Origin: Rugosimonospora africana
GTDB taxonomy: Bacteria > Actinomycetota > Actinomycetes > Mycobacteriales > Micromonosporaceae
Length of the DNA stretch: 64,000 nt
Assembly (NCBI RefSeq): GCF_016862975.1
Contig: NZ_BONZ01000003.1
Location: 1 to 64,000, forward strand
Direction of reading: 5' to 3'
In this document: piece after piece, positions 7,441-15,992 of the stretch
How positions within the stretch are numbered: the stretch's first letter is position 1
How the letters are laid out: each line of letters opens with the position of its first letter
Program-made: the position numbers and the translations under genes
Notes under the pieces: generated by a model
Database searches by the model: none
What the model was told of the DNA's origin: nothing
Seen by the model: the letters and a program-made list of their open reading frames with translations, nothing else

Positions 7441-9151
7441 ACGCGCGCATACCCCACTCCTGAACGTTGTACGGCGGGCCAGTGCTCGTCGCGTCATCGC
7501 GGATGTTCACGATGTTCGAGTAAGCCGCCAGGAAGGTCGGCTTCTGGAACAGCGGCAGCACGTACGCGTCGTTCGCCATGATCTGGTCGGCGTCGTTCAG
7601 GTCCTGGACCGCCTTGGCGTGGTCCGTGTTCTGCGCGGCGTCCTTCAGCAGGGCGTCACTCTGGCTGTTGGTCCAGTGACCGTAGTTGCTGCTGCTGGTG
7701 CTCAGCCAGGTCTGGTAGGCGCCGGAGAAGATGAACGGCGTCTGGACCCAGGCGAAGATGATCATGTCGTAGTCACCGCTGCTCAGCGTGTCGCCGAGCG
7801 AGGTGATCGGGGTCGGCGTGACCTTGATGCCGAGCGCCTGCAGCTCAGTCTGGAACAGCTCGCAGGACTGCTGGCGCAGCACGTTGCCCTGGGTGAACGA
7901 GCAACGGAACTGGACCGGCGCGCCCGACGGGCTCTTCAGCGCGGTGCCGACGCCGGTGTAGCCGGCGCCGGTCAGCAGCGACTTCGCCTTCGCCACGTCG
8001 CCGGTGCCCTGGCCGGTGGACGAGATGACGTCCTTGTACCCGTCCATGTTCGGCATGAAGTTGTGGTTGTTCAGCGGCGTGATGCCCGGGTCGAACTGAC
8101 CGACGGTCTTCGAGATCAGCTGCTTGCGGTCGATCGTCGTGAAGATCGCCTGGCGGAGCTTGGTGTCAGCCATCAGCGGGTTCTTCAGGTTCAGGTCGAG
8201 GTGCTCCCACTGCAGACCCTTGCCCAGCATGTACTGGACGCCGTTGATCTGCTTGACCTGGTTGATGATGTCCGCGTTGGCCTGCGGGTAGATCGTCTGG
8301 ACCTCGTTGTTCTGGAGGGCCGGGACTTCCTGGTTCTGGTCGGTGATGATCCGGAAGACCAGCTTCTCCAGCGACGGCTTGGTCTTGCCGAACCACTTCG
8401 GGTTCGGCGTCTCGGTGACCGAAGCGTCCTTCTGGTACCCGGTGATGACGTACGGGCCACCGGAGTAGGTCGGCTGGTTGTCGTTCAGCCACTTCCAGGA
8501 GGCTCCCAGGTCACCGTGCTGGTTGGCGATGTGCGCCGGGTACATCGGGCCGAACAGGCCCTTCCAGTCCGTGTACGGCGTCTTGAAGACCACGGTCACG
8601 GTCTTGCCGTTGTCCGAGCCGGTCACCGTCTGGATCTGGTCGTAACCAGCGGTCGACGCCGGGTCGCAGGTCTTGCAGTCGACGCCGTTGTTGGTCTTCC
8701 ACATGTACGTGAAGTCGTCGGCGTTGATCGGCGTGCCGTCGTTCCACGACGCGTTCGGGTTGATCTTGTAGACGATCGTCTGCGGGCTGGTGCTCGTCTG
8801 CTCCGCGGACACCATCAGGTCGCTGTTCAGCGTCGGCTGCAGGTCCGGGGTGTTGATGAACGGACCCTGCGGCAGGACACCATCAAGCACCTCTTGGAAG
8901 TCGAACGTGTTCGACTCGGCGCTGTTCAGGTTCCAACCACTGATGGTCTTTTCAATCGTGTAAGTAACGGTGCCGCCCTGCTTGGTCGTACCAGAATTGC
9001 AGGTGAGCGGCTTGGTGGCGCAGTCGGCGAAGCTCGACGAAGTATCCCCGCCGCCGGTGGAGGATCCAGATCCCCCGCCACAGGCAGATACCGCGAGCAG
9101 CGACGCTACGCCAACCGCGACGAGGCCGAAGAGCCCCTTCGTAGTGCGCAT
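7436..9151 (-). CDS. Peptide ABC transporter substrate-binding lipoprotein
   Basis: Extracytoplasmic solute-binding protein of family 5 (DppA/OppA type), 571 residues, first gene of the importer operon. The N-terminus is a lipoprotein signal peptide (MRTTKGLFGLVAVGVASLLA) with a lipobox ending VSAC, so Cys24 is the likely lipidation site. A Gly/Ser-rich tether (GGGSGSSTGGG) follows. The mature protein shows SBP_bac_5 features: YKINPNASWNDGTPINADDFTYMW, GGPYVITGY, and a C-terminal QTWLSTSSSNYGHWTNSQSDALL region. The ATG at 9151 has GGAGGGG six bases upstream. It would capture peptides outside the membrane and deliver them to the permeases encoded downstream. A palindrome about 40-60 bases upstream is a candidate operator. 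Confidence 0.93.
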   Translation of the reverse strand: MRTTKGLFGLVAVGVASLLAVSACGGGSGSSTGGGDTSSSFADCATKPLTCNSGTTKQGGTVTYTIEKTISGWNLNSAESNTFDFQEVLDGVLPQGPFINTPDLQPTLNSDLMVSAEQTSTSPQTIVYKINPNASWNDGTPINADDFTYMWKTNNGVDCKTCDPASTAGYDQIQTVTGSDNGKTVTVVFKTPYTDWKGLFGPMYPAHIANQHGDLGASWKWLNDNQPTYSGGPYVITGYQKDASVTETPNPKWFGKTKPSLEKLVFRIITDQNQEVPALQNNEVQTIYPQANADIINQVKQINGVQYMLGKGLQWEHLDLNLKNPLMADTKLRQAIFTTIDRKQLISKTVGQFDPGITPLNNHNFMPNMDGYKDVISSTGQGTGDVAKAKSLLTGAGYTGVGTALKSPSGAPVQFRCSFTQGNVLRQQSCELFQTELQALGIKVTPTPITSLGDTLSSGDYDMIIFAWVQTPFIFSGAYQTWLSTSSSNYGHWTNSQSDALLKDAAQNTDHAKAVQDLNDADQIMANDAYVLPLFQKPTFLAAYSNIVNIRDDATSTGPPYNVQEWGMRAS

Positions 9152-9546
9152 GTCCCCTCCAGTCGGCTACCGCAGCCCACGATGGACCGAGCGTCCAGAT
9201 CACTGGACGGCGACAACTGGGGCTGCGTTGTAGTGCCTAAAGGAAACGACGCCAGGCGCCCCGTGCAAAGGGTCGGCGAGGATTCGTGACTCTCCCGTTA
9301 TCCGAACCGGAGGTTGGAGTCACGTCGGTCGGCCGATCGGCCAATTTTCCCTGGCCGTGGGGCCGATGCGGACTAGGCGAAACAGCCCACCCCGATGCCC
9401 GTAATGTCGGTTATGCAGACAGCACTGACGCTACAACCCAACGACGGTCATCGGGACACAGCGTCCCACAAAAAGGTCGGCGTTCGCTATCCGTCGATGA
9501 CGAACTATCTCGGCGATCGCAAGCCGAAAACCCCAGCGTACCGAGG
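9152..9546. promoter_or_regulatory. 395-bp upstream region of the peptide importer with three palindromes
   Basis: No gene is supported here. Three symmetric elements are visible: GTCCAG-ATCA-CTGGAC at 9193-9208, 42 bases from the importer start; an 8-bp inverted repeat CGTGACTC...GAGTCACG at 9285-9292 and 9317-9324; and the 12-bp palindrome GGCCGATCGGCC at 9331-9342. The first is well placed for an operator of the importer. The second could instead be a terminator for efeB, whose stop lies at 9547, but it is over 200 bases away. No promoter hexamers stand out. Confidence 0.45.
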
Positions 9547-10812
9547 TCAGCCGAGCAGCTCCTGCGCCCAGTACCGATCGGGCCCGGACACGGCCGGCGG
9601 ACACGCGAACAGCCCCGAGCCGACGTGCTGGATGTACTCGTTCAGAGCGTCGTGCGCACCCAGTGAACGCTGCAGTGGAACAAACTGTTTACGCGGATCC
9701 TTCTGGAACGCAATAAAGAACAGTCCCGCATCCAGCTCACCACTCGCGGACACGATGCCGTCCGTATAGGAATAGCCACGCCGCAGGATACGGATGCCGC
9801 CGTTGTTTTCATGCGCGGCCAGGCGGATGTGAGCGCCGACCGGAATGACCGGTTGGCCGCTGCTGTCCTTGGCCCCGAAGTCCGGGGTGTCGAACTCCTT
9901 GGAACCGGTCAACGGCGCACCGGAGTACTTGTACCGGCCGAAAACGTGCTGCTGGTCCGCCAGGAAGTCACGGTCCCACGCCTCGATGCGCATCGCGATG
10001 CGCCGGGCGACCAGGTAGCTGCCGCCGCGCATCCACGCCTGGTCGGTCTCGTTGCCGACCCACACGTACTGGTCCATCCGCTGCGCGTCGGTGCCGTCGA
10101 TGTTGCGGGTACCGTCCTTGAAGCCCATCAGGTTGCGCGGGGTCTCCTGGGCCGACCCGTTCGAGGTCGCCTTCCCGAAGCCGAGCTGGGACCAGCGCAT
10201 CACCACCGTGCCGCGGCCCAGCCGGGCCAGGTTGCGGATCGCGTGGAACGCCACCACGGGGTCGTCCGAGCACGCCTGGATGGCCAGGTCGCCCCCGCTG
10301 CGCGAGGGGTCCAGGTTTTCCGGCGGCAGCTTCGGCAGGTCGGCCAGCGCGGCCGGGCGCTTGGCGGCCAGCCCGAACCGGTCGTCGAACAACGACGGGC
10401 CGACGCCGAACGTGATGGTCAGGTTGGCCGGGGAGGCGCCGTATGCCTCGCCGGTATCCGCCGGGGGCGCCACGAGCGTGGTGCTGTCCCCCGGTACCTG
10501 CTTCCCCTCGGTCATCGCCGCCGCGGCGGCGGTCCAGGTCTGGAGCAGTTCCCGCAGCGCGGCCCGGTTTTCCTCCGGACTGCCGCTGACCGTCAGGTCG
10601 TAGGTGGCGAACGCCAGCCGGGCCGGCGCCGCGGTGGCGATCCCCGCCTGGTGCGCGCCGTAGAACGGCACCTTGGCATCGACCGGCGTGGCGGCCTTCG
10701 ATCCGTTTCCGTCGCCGTCGCAGCCGGCCAGAGCACCGGACGCGGCCGCTCCGGCGACGGCGGCACCGCCGAGGGCCAGTAGCCCTCGGCGGGAGGCTCG
10801 CAGTTCAGGCAT
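9547..10812 (-). CDS. efeB: EfeB: Tat-exported DyP-type haem peroxidase/deferrochelatase
   Basis: DyP-type peroxidase of the EfeUOB system, 421 residues. The twin-arginine signal is visible (SRRGLLALGG, Arg8-Arg9, then an Ala-rich h-region to about residue 30), so it is exported folded with haem. The DyP fingerprint GFKDGTRN (G-x-x-D-G) is present, and AHIRLA probably carries the haem-ligand histidine. In this family EfeB is proposed to oxidise ferrous iron for uptake and/or to release iron from haem. Its ATG shares one base with the stop of efeO (TGATG), implying coupled translation. It is the last gene of efeU-efeO-efeB, which begins behind IdeR-like boxes near 12.95-13.0 kb. Confidence 0.93.
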   Translation of the reverse strand: MPELRASRRGLLALGGAAVAGAAASGALAGCDGDGNGSKAATPVDAKVPFYGAHQAGIATAAPARLAFATYDLTVSGSPEENRAALRELLQTWTAAAAAMTEGKQVPGDSTTLVAPPADTGEAYGASPANLTITFGVGPSLFDDRFGLAAKRPAALADLPKLPPENLDPSRSGGDLAIQACSDDPVVAFHAIRNLARLGRGTVVMRWSQLGFGKATSNGSAQETPRNLMGFKDGTRNIDGTDAQRMDQYVWVGNETDQAWMRGGSYLVARRIAMRIEAWDRDFLADQQHVFGRYKYSGAPLTGSKEFDTPDFGAKDSSGQPVIPVGAHIRLAAHENNGGIRILRRGYSYTDGIVSASGELDAGLFFIAFQKDPRKQFVPLQRSLGAHDALNEYIQHVGSGLFACPPAVSGPDRYWAQELLG

Positions 10813-11966
10813 CAGCCAGTCACCTTAGCCGCGACCTGGGACAGCGGCTCGGCCAGGGCGTCCACCTTCTGGGTCAGCACCCGGCGCTGGTCGTCCGAGA
10901 CGGTGCTGTAGTCCACGAACACGCCGGCCGAGTGCTGGTACGGCTTGAGCGCGTCGAGGACGTCGGTGAACTCCTGGGTGACCTGGCTGGCCAGCTGGGG
11001 GTCGATCTTCTGCAGCGCCGGTACCAGCAGCTGGAACGCCTTCTGGCCACCGGCCACGTTGGCCTGGAAATCAGACAGGTCGGTGTGGCTGTACCGGTCC
11101 TCCTCGCCCGTGATCTTGCTGGACGCGACCTCGTTGAGCAGTTCGGTAGCCCCGTTGGCCAGCTGGGCGGGCTGGTAGTCGGTGGTCGCCACCAGGCTCT
11201 TCAGCTTCGCCACGTCGGTGTCCAGCTTGTCGGCGATCGGCGACATGCCGGCCAGCGACTTGTCGGCCCAGAGCGCCTTCTCCAGGCGGTGGAAGCCGGT
11301 CCACTGGCTGGGGTCCTCGACGTCGTCGAGCCGGGCGTCGATGTCCGGGTCGAGGTCGCCGAAGCTCTCCGCGACCGGTTCGACCTCTTCGTAGTAGTAC
11401 CGGGCCGGGGCGTACGCCGCCTGGGCGCCCGGGATGTCACCGGCCCGTACCGCGTCGGTGAACTGCTTCGTCGCCGGTACCAGCTTGTCGACCTCGGCGA
11501 TGACGTACTGCTTGTACCCGGACACCGCCTGGTCCAGCGCGGTCTTCACGGCCGGGTCCTGCGACGGCGCCGCCGCCGAGCCGGTGACCGTGAACGTGGC
11601 CTTCTCCGTCTTGGCGTTCGGGCAGTAGACCGTGTAGCTGCCGGCCTCCAGCCGCAGCGAGAAGGTGCCGGACAGGCCCGGCGTCAGGTTCTCCTTCTCG
11701 CCGACGATCTCGCCGCTCTTCTGCAGCAACTCCGCCTCGGTCACCTTGCTGGCGCTGGTGTTGGTCACCTCAAAGGTCGCCGCGCCGGCCGAAATCGAGG
11801 ACGGCGTGGTCTTGCAGCCGTCGTCGGTGATCTCGATCTTCACCTTCGTCGCGCCCTTCGCCGAGGCCGCGTCGTCCTTGCTCTTGCTACATCCGGTGAT
11901 CACCAACCCGGCCACAGCTAGCAGGGCAGCCGCGCGCAGGGCGCGAGTGGGTACGGGTCGGGACAT
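10812..11966 (-). CDS. efeO: EfeO: iron-uptake lipoprotein, cupredoxin plus M75/imelysin-like domain
   Basis: Extracytoplasmic iron-binding component of EfeUOB, 384 residues. The signal peptide ends in the lipobox ITGC (Cys26), so the protein is probably membrane-anchored. A cupredoxin-like domain (about 40-135; note YTVYCPNAKTEKATF) precedes the EfeO/M75 domain (about 140-380). The domain holds an HxxE motif in GFHRLEKALW that binds metal in homologues. The ATG at 11966 has GAGGAG at a good distance. It lies between efeU and efeB in one operon and would pass iron to the EfeU permease. Iron control is expected from the boxes upstream of efeU. Confidence 0.94.
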   Translation of the reverse strand: MSRPVPTRALRAAALLAVAGLVITGCSKSKDDAASAKGATKVKIEITDDGCKTTPSSISAGAATFEVTNTSASKVTEAELLQKSGEIVGEKENLTPGLSGTFSLRLEAGSYTVYCPNAKTEKATFTVTGSAAAPSQDPAVKTALDQAVSGYKQYVIAEVDKLVPATKQFTDAVRAGDIPGAQAAYAPARYYYEEVEPVAESFGDLDPDIDARLDDVEDPSQWTGFHRLEKALWADKSLAGMSPIADKLDTDVAKLKSLVATTDYQPAQLANGATELLNEVASSKITGEEDRYSHTDLSDFQANVAGGQKAFQLLVPALQKIDPQLASQVTQEFTDVLDALKPYQHSAGVFVDYSTVSDDQRRVLTQKVDALAEPLSQVAAKVTG

Positions 11967-12026
11967 GGTGAAGCGCTCCTCTTGGGGCGGGATGTATCGG
12001 TGAGGTGTTGGTGGTGCGGGTCGAGA

Positions 12027-12905
12027 TCAGGCGCGGATCGAGGTGGTACTCGCCGGGGCCGGCTCGCCGGCCGGCTTGTCCGCCGGCTTCTTGGCCGCCG
12101 ACCTGCGACCCCGCGGCCAGGCGACGTAGGCGAGCATCGGGACGGCGTATACCAGCCAGACCACGGTTTCGATGACAGTCGGGGTGGGCTGGAGCCCGAG
12201 CACCCCGGTCAGCAGGGACTGGAGGACCGTGCCGGGCCGCACCAGCCAGGTCAGGTCCAACGCCTGGCCCTGACCCACGTTGACCCAGCCGGCCTCGTGC
12301 GCGGTGTGCAGCACGGTCATCGCCAGCCCGGCGGCGACCAGCACCAGGACCAGGCCGGTGACCTTGAAGAACCGGCCGAGGTTGAGGCGCACGCCGCCGC
12401 GGTAGATGCCGTACCCGATGACGACCGCCACCACGATGCCGATCCCGGCGCCCACGGCGCCGGACCCGACGCTGGCGCTGTTCTGAATCACCGAGATGAG
12501 GAAGACCGCGGTCTCGAAACCCTCGCGCAGCACGGCGAGGAACGCCATCGCGACGAGCGCTCGCGCGGAGCCGGTGTTCAGCGCGTGCTGCGCCGCGCCC
12601 TCCAGCTCCTTCTTCATGCCGCGCGCGTGCTTGCTCATCCAAAGGATCATGAAGGTGACCATCACGACCGCGAACGCGCCGATGATCGTCTCCATGCCTT
12701 CCTGCGCCCGCTGCGGCAGCTCCCGGGACAGCGCGACCAGCCCGAACCCGATGATGAGACAGAGCACGACCGCGGCGGTGACCCCGATCCACATCTGGCG
12801 CAGCGCGTCACGGCCGCCATTGCGGTTGAGGAACGCGGCGATGATGCCGACGATGAGCGACGCCTCGATACCCTCTCGGAGGCCGATCACCAGGGTGGGG
12901 ATCAT
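12027..12905 (-). CDS. efeU: EfeU: FTR1-family ferrous/ferric iron permease
   Basis: Seven-helix FTR1/EfeU iron permease, 292 residues. Both family REGxE motifs are intact: REGIE at residues 10-14 and REGFE at 127-131; their glutamates bind iron in the membrane in studied homologues. The C-terminus is a short cytoplasmic Lys/Pro-rich tail. It is first in the operon and separated from efeO by 60 bases. The promoter region (12.95-13.0 kb) contains two sequences close to the IdeR/DtxR box, so the operon is likely repressed when iron is plentiful. Confidence 0.95.
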   Translation of the reverse strand: MIPTLVIGLREGIEASLIVGIIAAFLNRNGGRDALRQMWIGVTAAVVLCLIIGFGLVALSRELPQRAQEGMETIIGAFAVVMVTFMILWMSKHARGMKKELEGAAQHALNTGSARALVAMAFLAVLREGFETAVFLISVIQNSASVGSGAVGAGIGIVVAVVIGYGIYRGGVRLNLGRFFKVTGLVLVLVAAGLAMTVLHTAHEAGWVNVGQGQALDLTWLVRPGTVLQSLLTGVLGLQPTPTVIETVVWLVYAVPMLAYVAWPRGRRSAAKKPADKPAGEPAPASTTSIRA

Positions 12906-12952
12906 CGCAGCGTGCTCCCTTCCGGCCGCTCACTTGACGTGCGGTCCGTGCC

Positions 12953-13000
12953 TCAGATGAGGCTAACCTAAGTCGAATTCTTTAGGCAAGGCAGCCCTTA
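12953..13000 (-). promoter_or_regulatory. Two IdeR/DtxR-like iron boxes over the efeUOB promoter
   Basis: Box 1 at 12953-12971 reads TCAGATGAGGCTAACCTAA and matches the known IdeR/DtxR consensus TTAGGTTAGGCTAACCTAA at 16 of 19 positions. Box 2 at 12982-13000 matches at 13 of 19. On the minus strand a TTGCCT (-35 like, 12984-12989) and a TAGCCT (-10 like, 12960-12965) are 18 bases apart, so box 1 covers the -10 and box 2 the -35. The first efeU codon is about 50 bases downstream. The binding logic is established for the family; promoter placement is inferred. Confidence 0.8.
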
Positions 13001-13017
13001 CTAAATACAGAGAGTAA

Positions 13018-13045
13018 CGGCCCGCCTCCGAACGGAGGCGGGCCG
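13018..13045. terminator. Strong hairpin between ahcY end and efe promoter
   Basis: Perfect 13-bp stem with a two-base loop: CGGCCCGCCTCCG (13018-13030), AA, CGGAGGCGGGCCG (13033-13045). It lies 21 bases after the ahcY stop, so it is the natural ahcY terminator. On the minus strand it is followed by TTACTCTC rather than a U-run. Confidence 0.75.
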
Positions 13046-13066
13046 TGACGAAGTCGGAGCGGCGGC

Positions 13067-14563
13067 TCAGTACCGGTAGTGGTCCGCCTTGAACGGCCCC
13101 TCGACCGGTACGCCGAGGTACGACGCCTGCTCCTTGGTCAGCTCGGTGAGCTTGACGCCCAACGCGTCCAGGTGCAGCCGGGCCACCTTCTCGTCCAGGT
13201 GCTTGGGCAGCACGTACACGCCCACCGGGTACTCGCCCGGCTTCGTGAACAGCTCGAGCTGCGCGAGAACCTGGTTGGTGAACGAGTTCGACATCACGAA
13301 CGACGGGTGGCCGGTCGCGTTGCCGAGGTTGAGCAGCCGACCCTCGGACAGCACGATGATGGCGTGGCCGTCGGCGAACCGCCACTCGTCGACCTGCGGC
13401 TTGATGTTCTCCCGGCTCACGCCCGGGAGCTTCATGAGGCCGGCCATGTCGATCTCGTTGTCGAAGTGCCCGATGTTGCCGACGATGGCCTGGTGCTTCA
13501 TCTTCGACATGTGCTCGGCGGTGAGCACGTCACGGCAGCCGGTCGCGGTGACGAAGATGTCGGCGATGCCGACCACGTCCTCCACAGTGGACACCTGGTA
13601 CCCGTCCATCGCCGCCTGGAGCGCGCAGATTGGGTCGACCTCGGTCACGATCACCCGGGCACCCTGGCCGCGCAGCGACTCGGCGCAGCCCTTGCCCACG
13701 TCGCCGTACCCGCACACCACCGCGACCTTGCCGCCGATCAGCACGTCGGTGGCGCGGTTGATGCCGTCCACCAGCGAGTGGCGGCAGCCGTACTTGTTGT
13801 CGAACTTCGACTTGGTCACCGAGTCGTTCACGTTGATCGCGGGGAACAGCAGCGAGCCGTCCTCACGCATCTCGTAGAGCCGGTGGACACCGGTAGTGGT
13901 CTCCTCGGTCACGCCCTTGATGCCGGCCGCGATCCGGGTCCAGCGCTTGCCGTCCTCGGTCAGCGAGCGGCGCAGCAGGTCGAGGATGACGCCGTACTCC
14001 TCGCTGTCGGTCCCGGCGGTCGCCGGTACCGCGCCGGCCTCCTCGAACTGGGCACCCTTGTGCACCAGCAGCGTGGCGTCGCCGCCGTCGTCGAGGATCA
14101 TGTTGGGACCCTCGCCGTCCGGCCACACCAGCACCTGCTCGGTGCACCACCAGTACTCCGGAAGGGTCTCGCCCTTCCAGGCGTACACCGGCACGCCGGC
14201 CGGCGCCTCCGCGGTGCCGTTCGGGCCGACGACGATGGCCGCCGCCGCGTGGTCCTGGGTGGAGAAGATGTTGCAGCTGGCCCAGCGCACCTGCGCGCCG
14301 AGCGCGACGAGCGTTTCGATGAGCACGGCCGTCTGGATGGTCATGTGCAGCGAACCGGTGATCCGAGCGCCATGCAGCGGCTGGGCCGGACCGTACTCGG
14401 CGCGCATCGCCATCAGGCCGGGCATCTCGTGCTCGGCGAGCTCGATCTCCTTACGCCCGAACGCCGCGAGCGACAGGTCGGCGACCTTGTAGTCGCCATC
14501 CGCCACCGATCGCGGACGAGACGCCGCCGCGCTGCCGGCGGGCGTGGGAAGCGTACTGGTCAT
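13067..14563 (-). CDS. ahcY: Adenosylhomocysteinase (S-adenosylhomocysteine hydrolase)
   Basis: NAD-dependent hydrolase splitting S-adenosylhomocysteine to homocysteine and adenosine, closing the methyl cycle; cytoplasmic tetramer, about 498 residues. Visible are the substrate region ([13 protein letters not shown], with [12 protein letters not shown]), the NAD-binding Rossmann motif [13 protein letters not shown], the [15 protein letters not shown] segment and the C-terminal [18 protein letters not shown]...DHYRY tail that closes over NAD in homologues. The length fits the long actinobacterial form. I chose ATG 14563 (AGGGG six bases upstream) over a TTG two codons earlier. A 308-bp gap separates it from manA, holding its own promoter with an overlapping inverted repeat and a long leader. 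Confidence 0.96.
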   Translation of the reverse strand: MTSTLPTPAGSAAASRPRSVADGDYKVADLSLAAFGRKEIELAEHEMPGLMAMRAEYGPAQPLHGARITGSLHMTIQTAVLIETLVALGAQVRWASCNIFSTQDHAAAAIVVGPNGTAEAPAGVPVYAWKGETLPEYWWCTEQVLVWPDGEGPNMILDDGGDATLLVHKGAQFEEAGAVPATAGTDSEEYGVILDLLRRSLTEDGKRWTRIAAGIKGVTEETTTGVHRLYEMREDGSLLFPAINVNDSVTKSKFDNKYGCRHSLVDGINRATDVLIGGKVAVVCGYGDVGKGCAESLRGQGARVIVTEVDPICALQAAMDGYQVSTVEDVVGIADIFVTATGCRDVLTAEHMSKMKHQAIVGNIGHFDNEIDMAGLMKLPGVSRENIKPQVDEWRFADGHAIIVLSEGRLLNLGNATGHPSFVMSNSFTNQVLAQLELFTKPGEYPVGVYVLPKHLDEKVARLHLDALGVKLTELTKEQASYLGVPVEGPFKADHYRY

Positions 14564-14771
14564 GAACAACCCCTGTCGTCGAGGCGGTCTAGTTAAGGCA
14601 TGGGCTTGTCGACTCTAACGTTCTGGAGGGGCGGTGTAGGGACACGGGTGGGCGACAGCCAAGCGCGCAGGGCGGTGGCCGGGGACGAACTGGTCGCCCT
14701 CGTTCCACCGCCCCGCGCTTCCCCCCGGTTTGGTTCCCCCGCGCGTGACTCGGACCTTCGTCGCGATAACA
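14564..14771 (-). promoter_or_regulatory. Long, potentially structured ahcY leader
   Basis: If transcription starts at the promoter near 14785-14813, ahcY has an untranslated leader of about 210 bases with no credible gene. On the transcript strand it contains an 8-bp stem GGCGGTGG...CCACCGCC (positions 14671-14678 and 14705-14712) and, just before it, G-rich stretches flanked by GCGC arms. I could not align it to the SAH riboswitch or another known class by eye, so this is only a candidate regulatory leader. Confidence 0.3.
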
Positions 14772-14813
14772 CTGCGTACAGACAGCATTACGCAGCGAAG
14801 TTGAGGGCGTCAA
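14772..14813 (-). promoter_or_regulatory. ahcY promoter with inverted repeat over the -10
   Basis: On the minus strand TTGACG (14808-14813) and TAATGC (14785-14790) are 17 bases apart, a plausible housekeeping promoter. The inverted repeat CTGCGTA (14772-14778), ten bases, TACGCAG (14789-14795) straddles the -10. That placement suits a repressor operator; which regulator binds is unknown. Confidence 0.5.
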
Positions 14814-14849
14814 GCCAAACCATGGAATTAGCCGCTAATTACCGTTAAT

Positions 14850-14889
14850 TCAGGCGACGCCGGCCTGTAAATCAGGCGACGCCGGCCTG
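14850..14889. repeat. 18-bp direct duplication of the manA 3' end
   Basis: TCAGGCGACGCCGGCCTG occurs at 14850-14867 and again at 14872-14889, four bases apart. The second copy encodes the last manA codons and stop (minus strand). The first is just beyond the stop, so it duplicates the same codons including a second TGA. It looks like a recent small tandem duplication. Confidence 0.9.
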
Positions 14890-15990
14890 GAAGGCATCGC
14901 CGTTACCGGCGACCCGAACCGCCGGCTCACCGGCTCCGACGAACGCCGCCTCACCCGCGGACAGAGGCAGCGTGCCGGTACCGGTACCCAGCTCGACCGA
15001 GCCCCGTCCACACAGCACGATCCGCGGCCCGGAGGCCGGCAGCACCGTCTCGTCGTCGCGCACGCTCGCCTTGTGCAGTACGAAGTCCCGTACCGGCGCC
15101 GGCCAGGTCGACACCCCGGCCCGTACCGGTACCGGCCGCACCACCGGCTGTTCCAGTACCTCGAAGCGCAGTACCCGCATCAGCTCCGGCACGTCGACCC
15201 GCTTCGGGGTCAGCCCGCCGCGCAGCACGTTGTCGCTGGCGGCCATGATCTCCACTCCGAGCCCGCGCAGGTAGCAGTGCAGGTTGCCGGCCGGCATCCA
15301 GACCGCCTCGTCGGGCTCCAGCCGCACCTGGTTGAGCAGCAGCGCCACCACCACGCCGATGTCGCCCGGGTAGCGGCCGGCCAGGTCGGTGGCCAGCGGG
15401 TGCTTCGCCGCCGCCACCGCGTCGACCAGGTCGGCGCGCTCCGCCGCCGGCCAGGACATCAGCGCCCGCATCCCGTCGCGCAGCGCCGCCGCCGGGTCGC
15501 TACCGGCGCGCAGCGCCCCGATCACCGGACGGAGCGCGTCCACCTCCAGCGACTCCAGCACCTCCGCCGAGGACTCCGGAGCCCGGAACCCGCACAGGGC
15601 CTCGAACCCGTCGTCGAGCGCCACCAGCAGCTCGGGCTTGTGGTGCGGATCCGTGTAGCCGGTCCGCCCGGCCTCGAACGCCTCGCGGGCCTGGTCGGAG
15701 TTCGGGTGAGCCTGGATCGACAGCGGCGCTTCGGCGGCCAGCACCTTGAGCAGGTACGGCAGCCGGGGCCCGAACTCCTCGACCGTCCCCGCCCCGAGCA
15801 GGCCGGCCGGATCGCCGGTCAGCGCGTCGAGCAGCGACTCCCCGGGCAGCGCCGACGGGTCGTCCGGATGCGCCCCGAGCCACAGCTCGGCCTCCGGGCC
15901 GGCGCTGGGAGTCGGGCGCCCGGTCAGGCTGGCCAGCGCGGTGCGCGAACCCCAGGCGTACGGCCTGATCCGGCCGGTCAACCGCTGCAC
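14872..15990 (-). CDS. manA: Mannose-6-phosphate isomerase, class I
   Basis: Zinc-dependent type I isomerase interconverting fructose-6-phosphate and mannose-6-phosphate, 372 residues, cytoplasmic. The family pattern is clear: an N-terminal RIRPYAWGSRTALA, ELWLGAHPDDPS, then zinc-ligand motifs SIQAHPN and HHKPELLVAL, and the VWMPAGNLHCYLRGLGVEIMA segment. The C-terminal cupin part follows (about 290-372). The start ATG 15990 is two bases after the stop of the cation transporter gene. It ends the operon pmm-trm112-SIS-transporter-manA, feeding mannose-1-phosphate and GDP-mannose synthesis with the guanylyltransferase at 37.6-38.7 kb. The 3' end is duplicated just past the stop. Confidence 0.94.
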   Translation of the reverse strand: MQRLTGRIRPYAWGSRTALASLTGRPTPSAGPEAELWLGAHPDDPSALPGESLLDALTGDPAGLLGAGTVEEFGPRLPYLLKVLAAEAPLSIQAHPNSDQAREAFEAGRTGYTDPHHKPELLVALDDGFEALCGFRAPESSAEVLESLEVDALRPVIGALRAGSDPAAALRDGMRALMSWPAAERADLVDAVAAAKHPLATDLAGRYPGDIGVVVALLLNQVRLEPDEAVWMPAGNLHCYLRGLGVEIMAASDNVLRGGLTPKRVDVPELMRVLRFEVLEQPVVRPVPVRAGVSTWPAPVRDFVLHKASVRDDETVLPASGPRIVLCGRGSVELGTGTGTLPLSAGEAAFVGAGEPAVRVAGNGDAFQAGVA

Positions 15991-15992
15991 GT

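Noticed and set aside
7619-9289. 556-residue open frame antisense to the substrate-binding lipoprotein
   Set aside because: No domain, Arg/Val-rich, and fully overlaps a clear family-5 binding protein with a lipobox.
9286-9769. Small plus-strand open frames between the peptide importer and efeB
   Set aside because: They lack binding sites and similarity, and run into efeB on the opposite strand.
14564-14771. c-di-AMP (ydaO) riboswitch in the ahcY leader
   Set aside because: A GGGGGAACC segment resembles part of that motif, but the conserved distal part expected after it is absent on the same strand.
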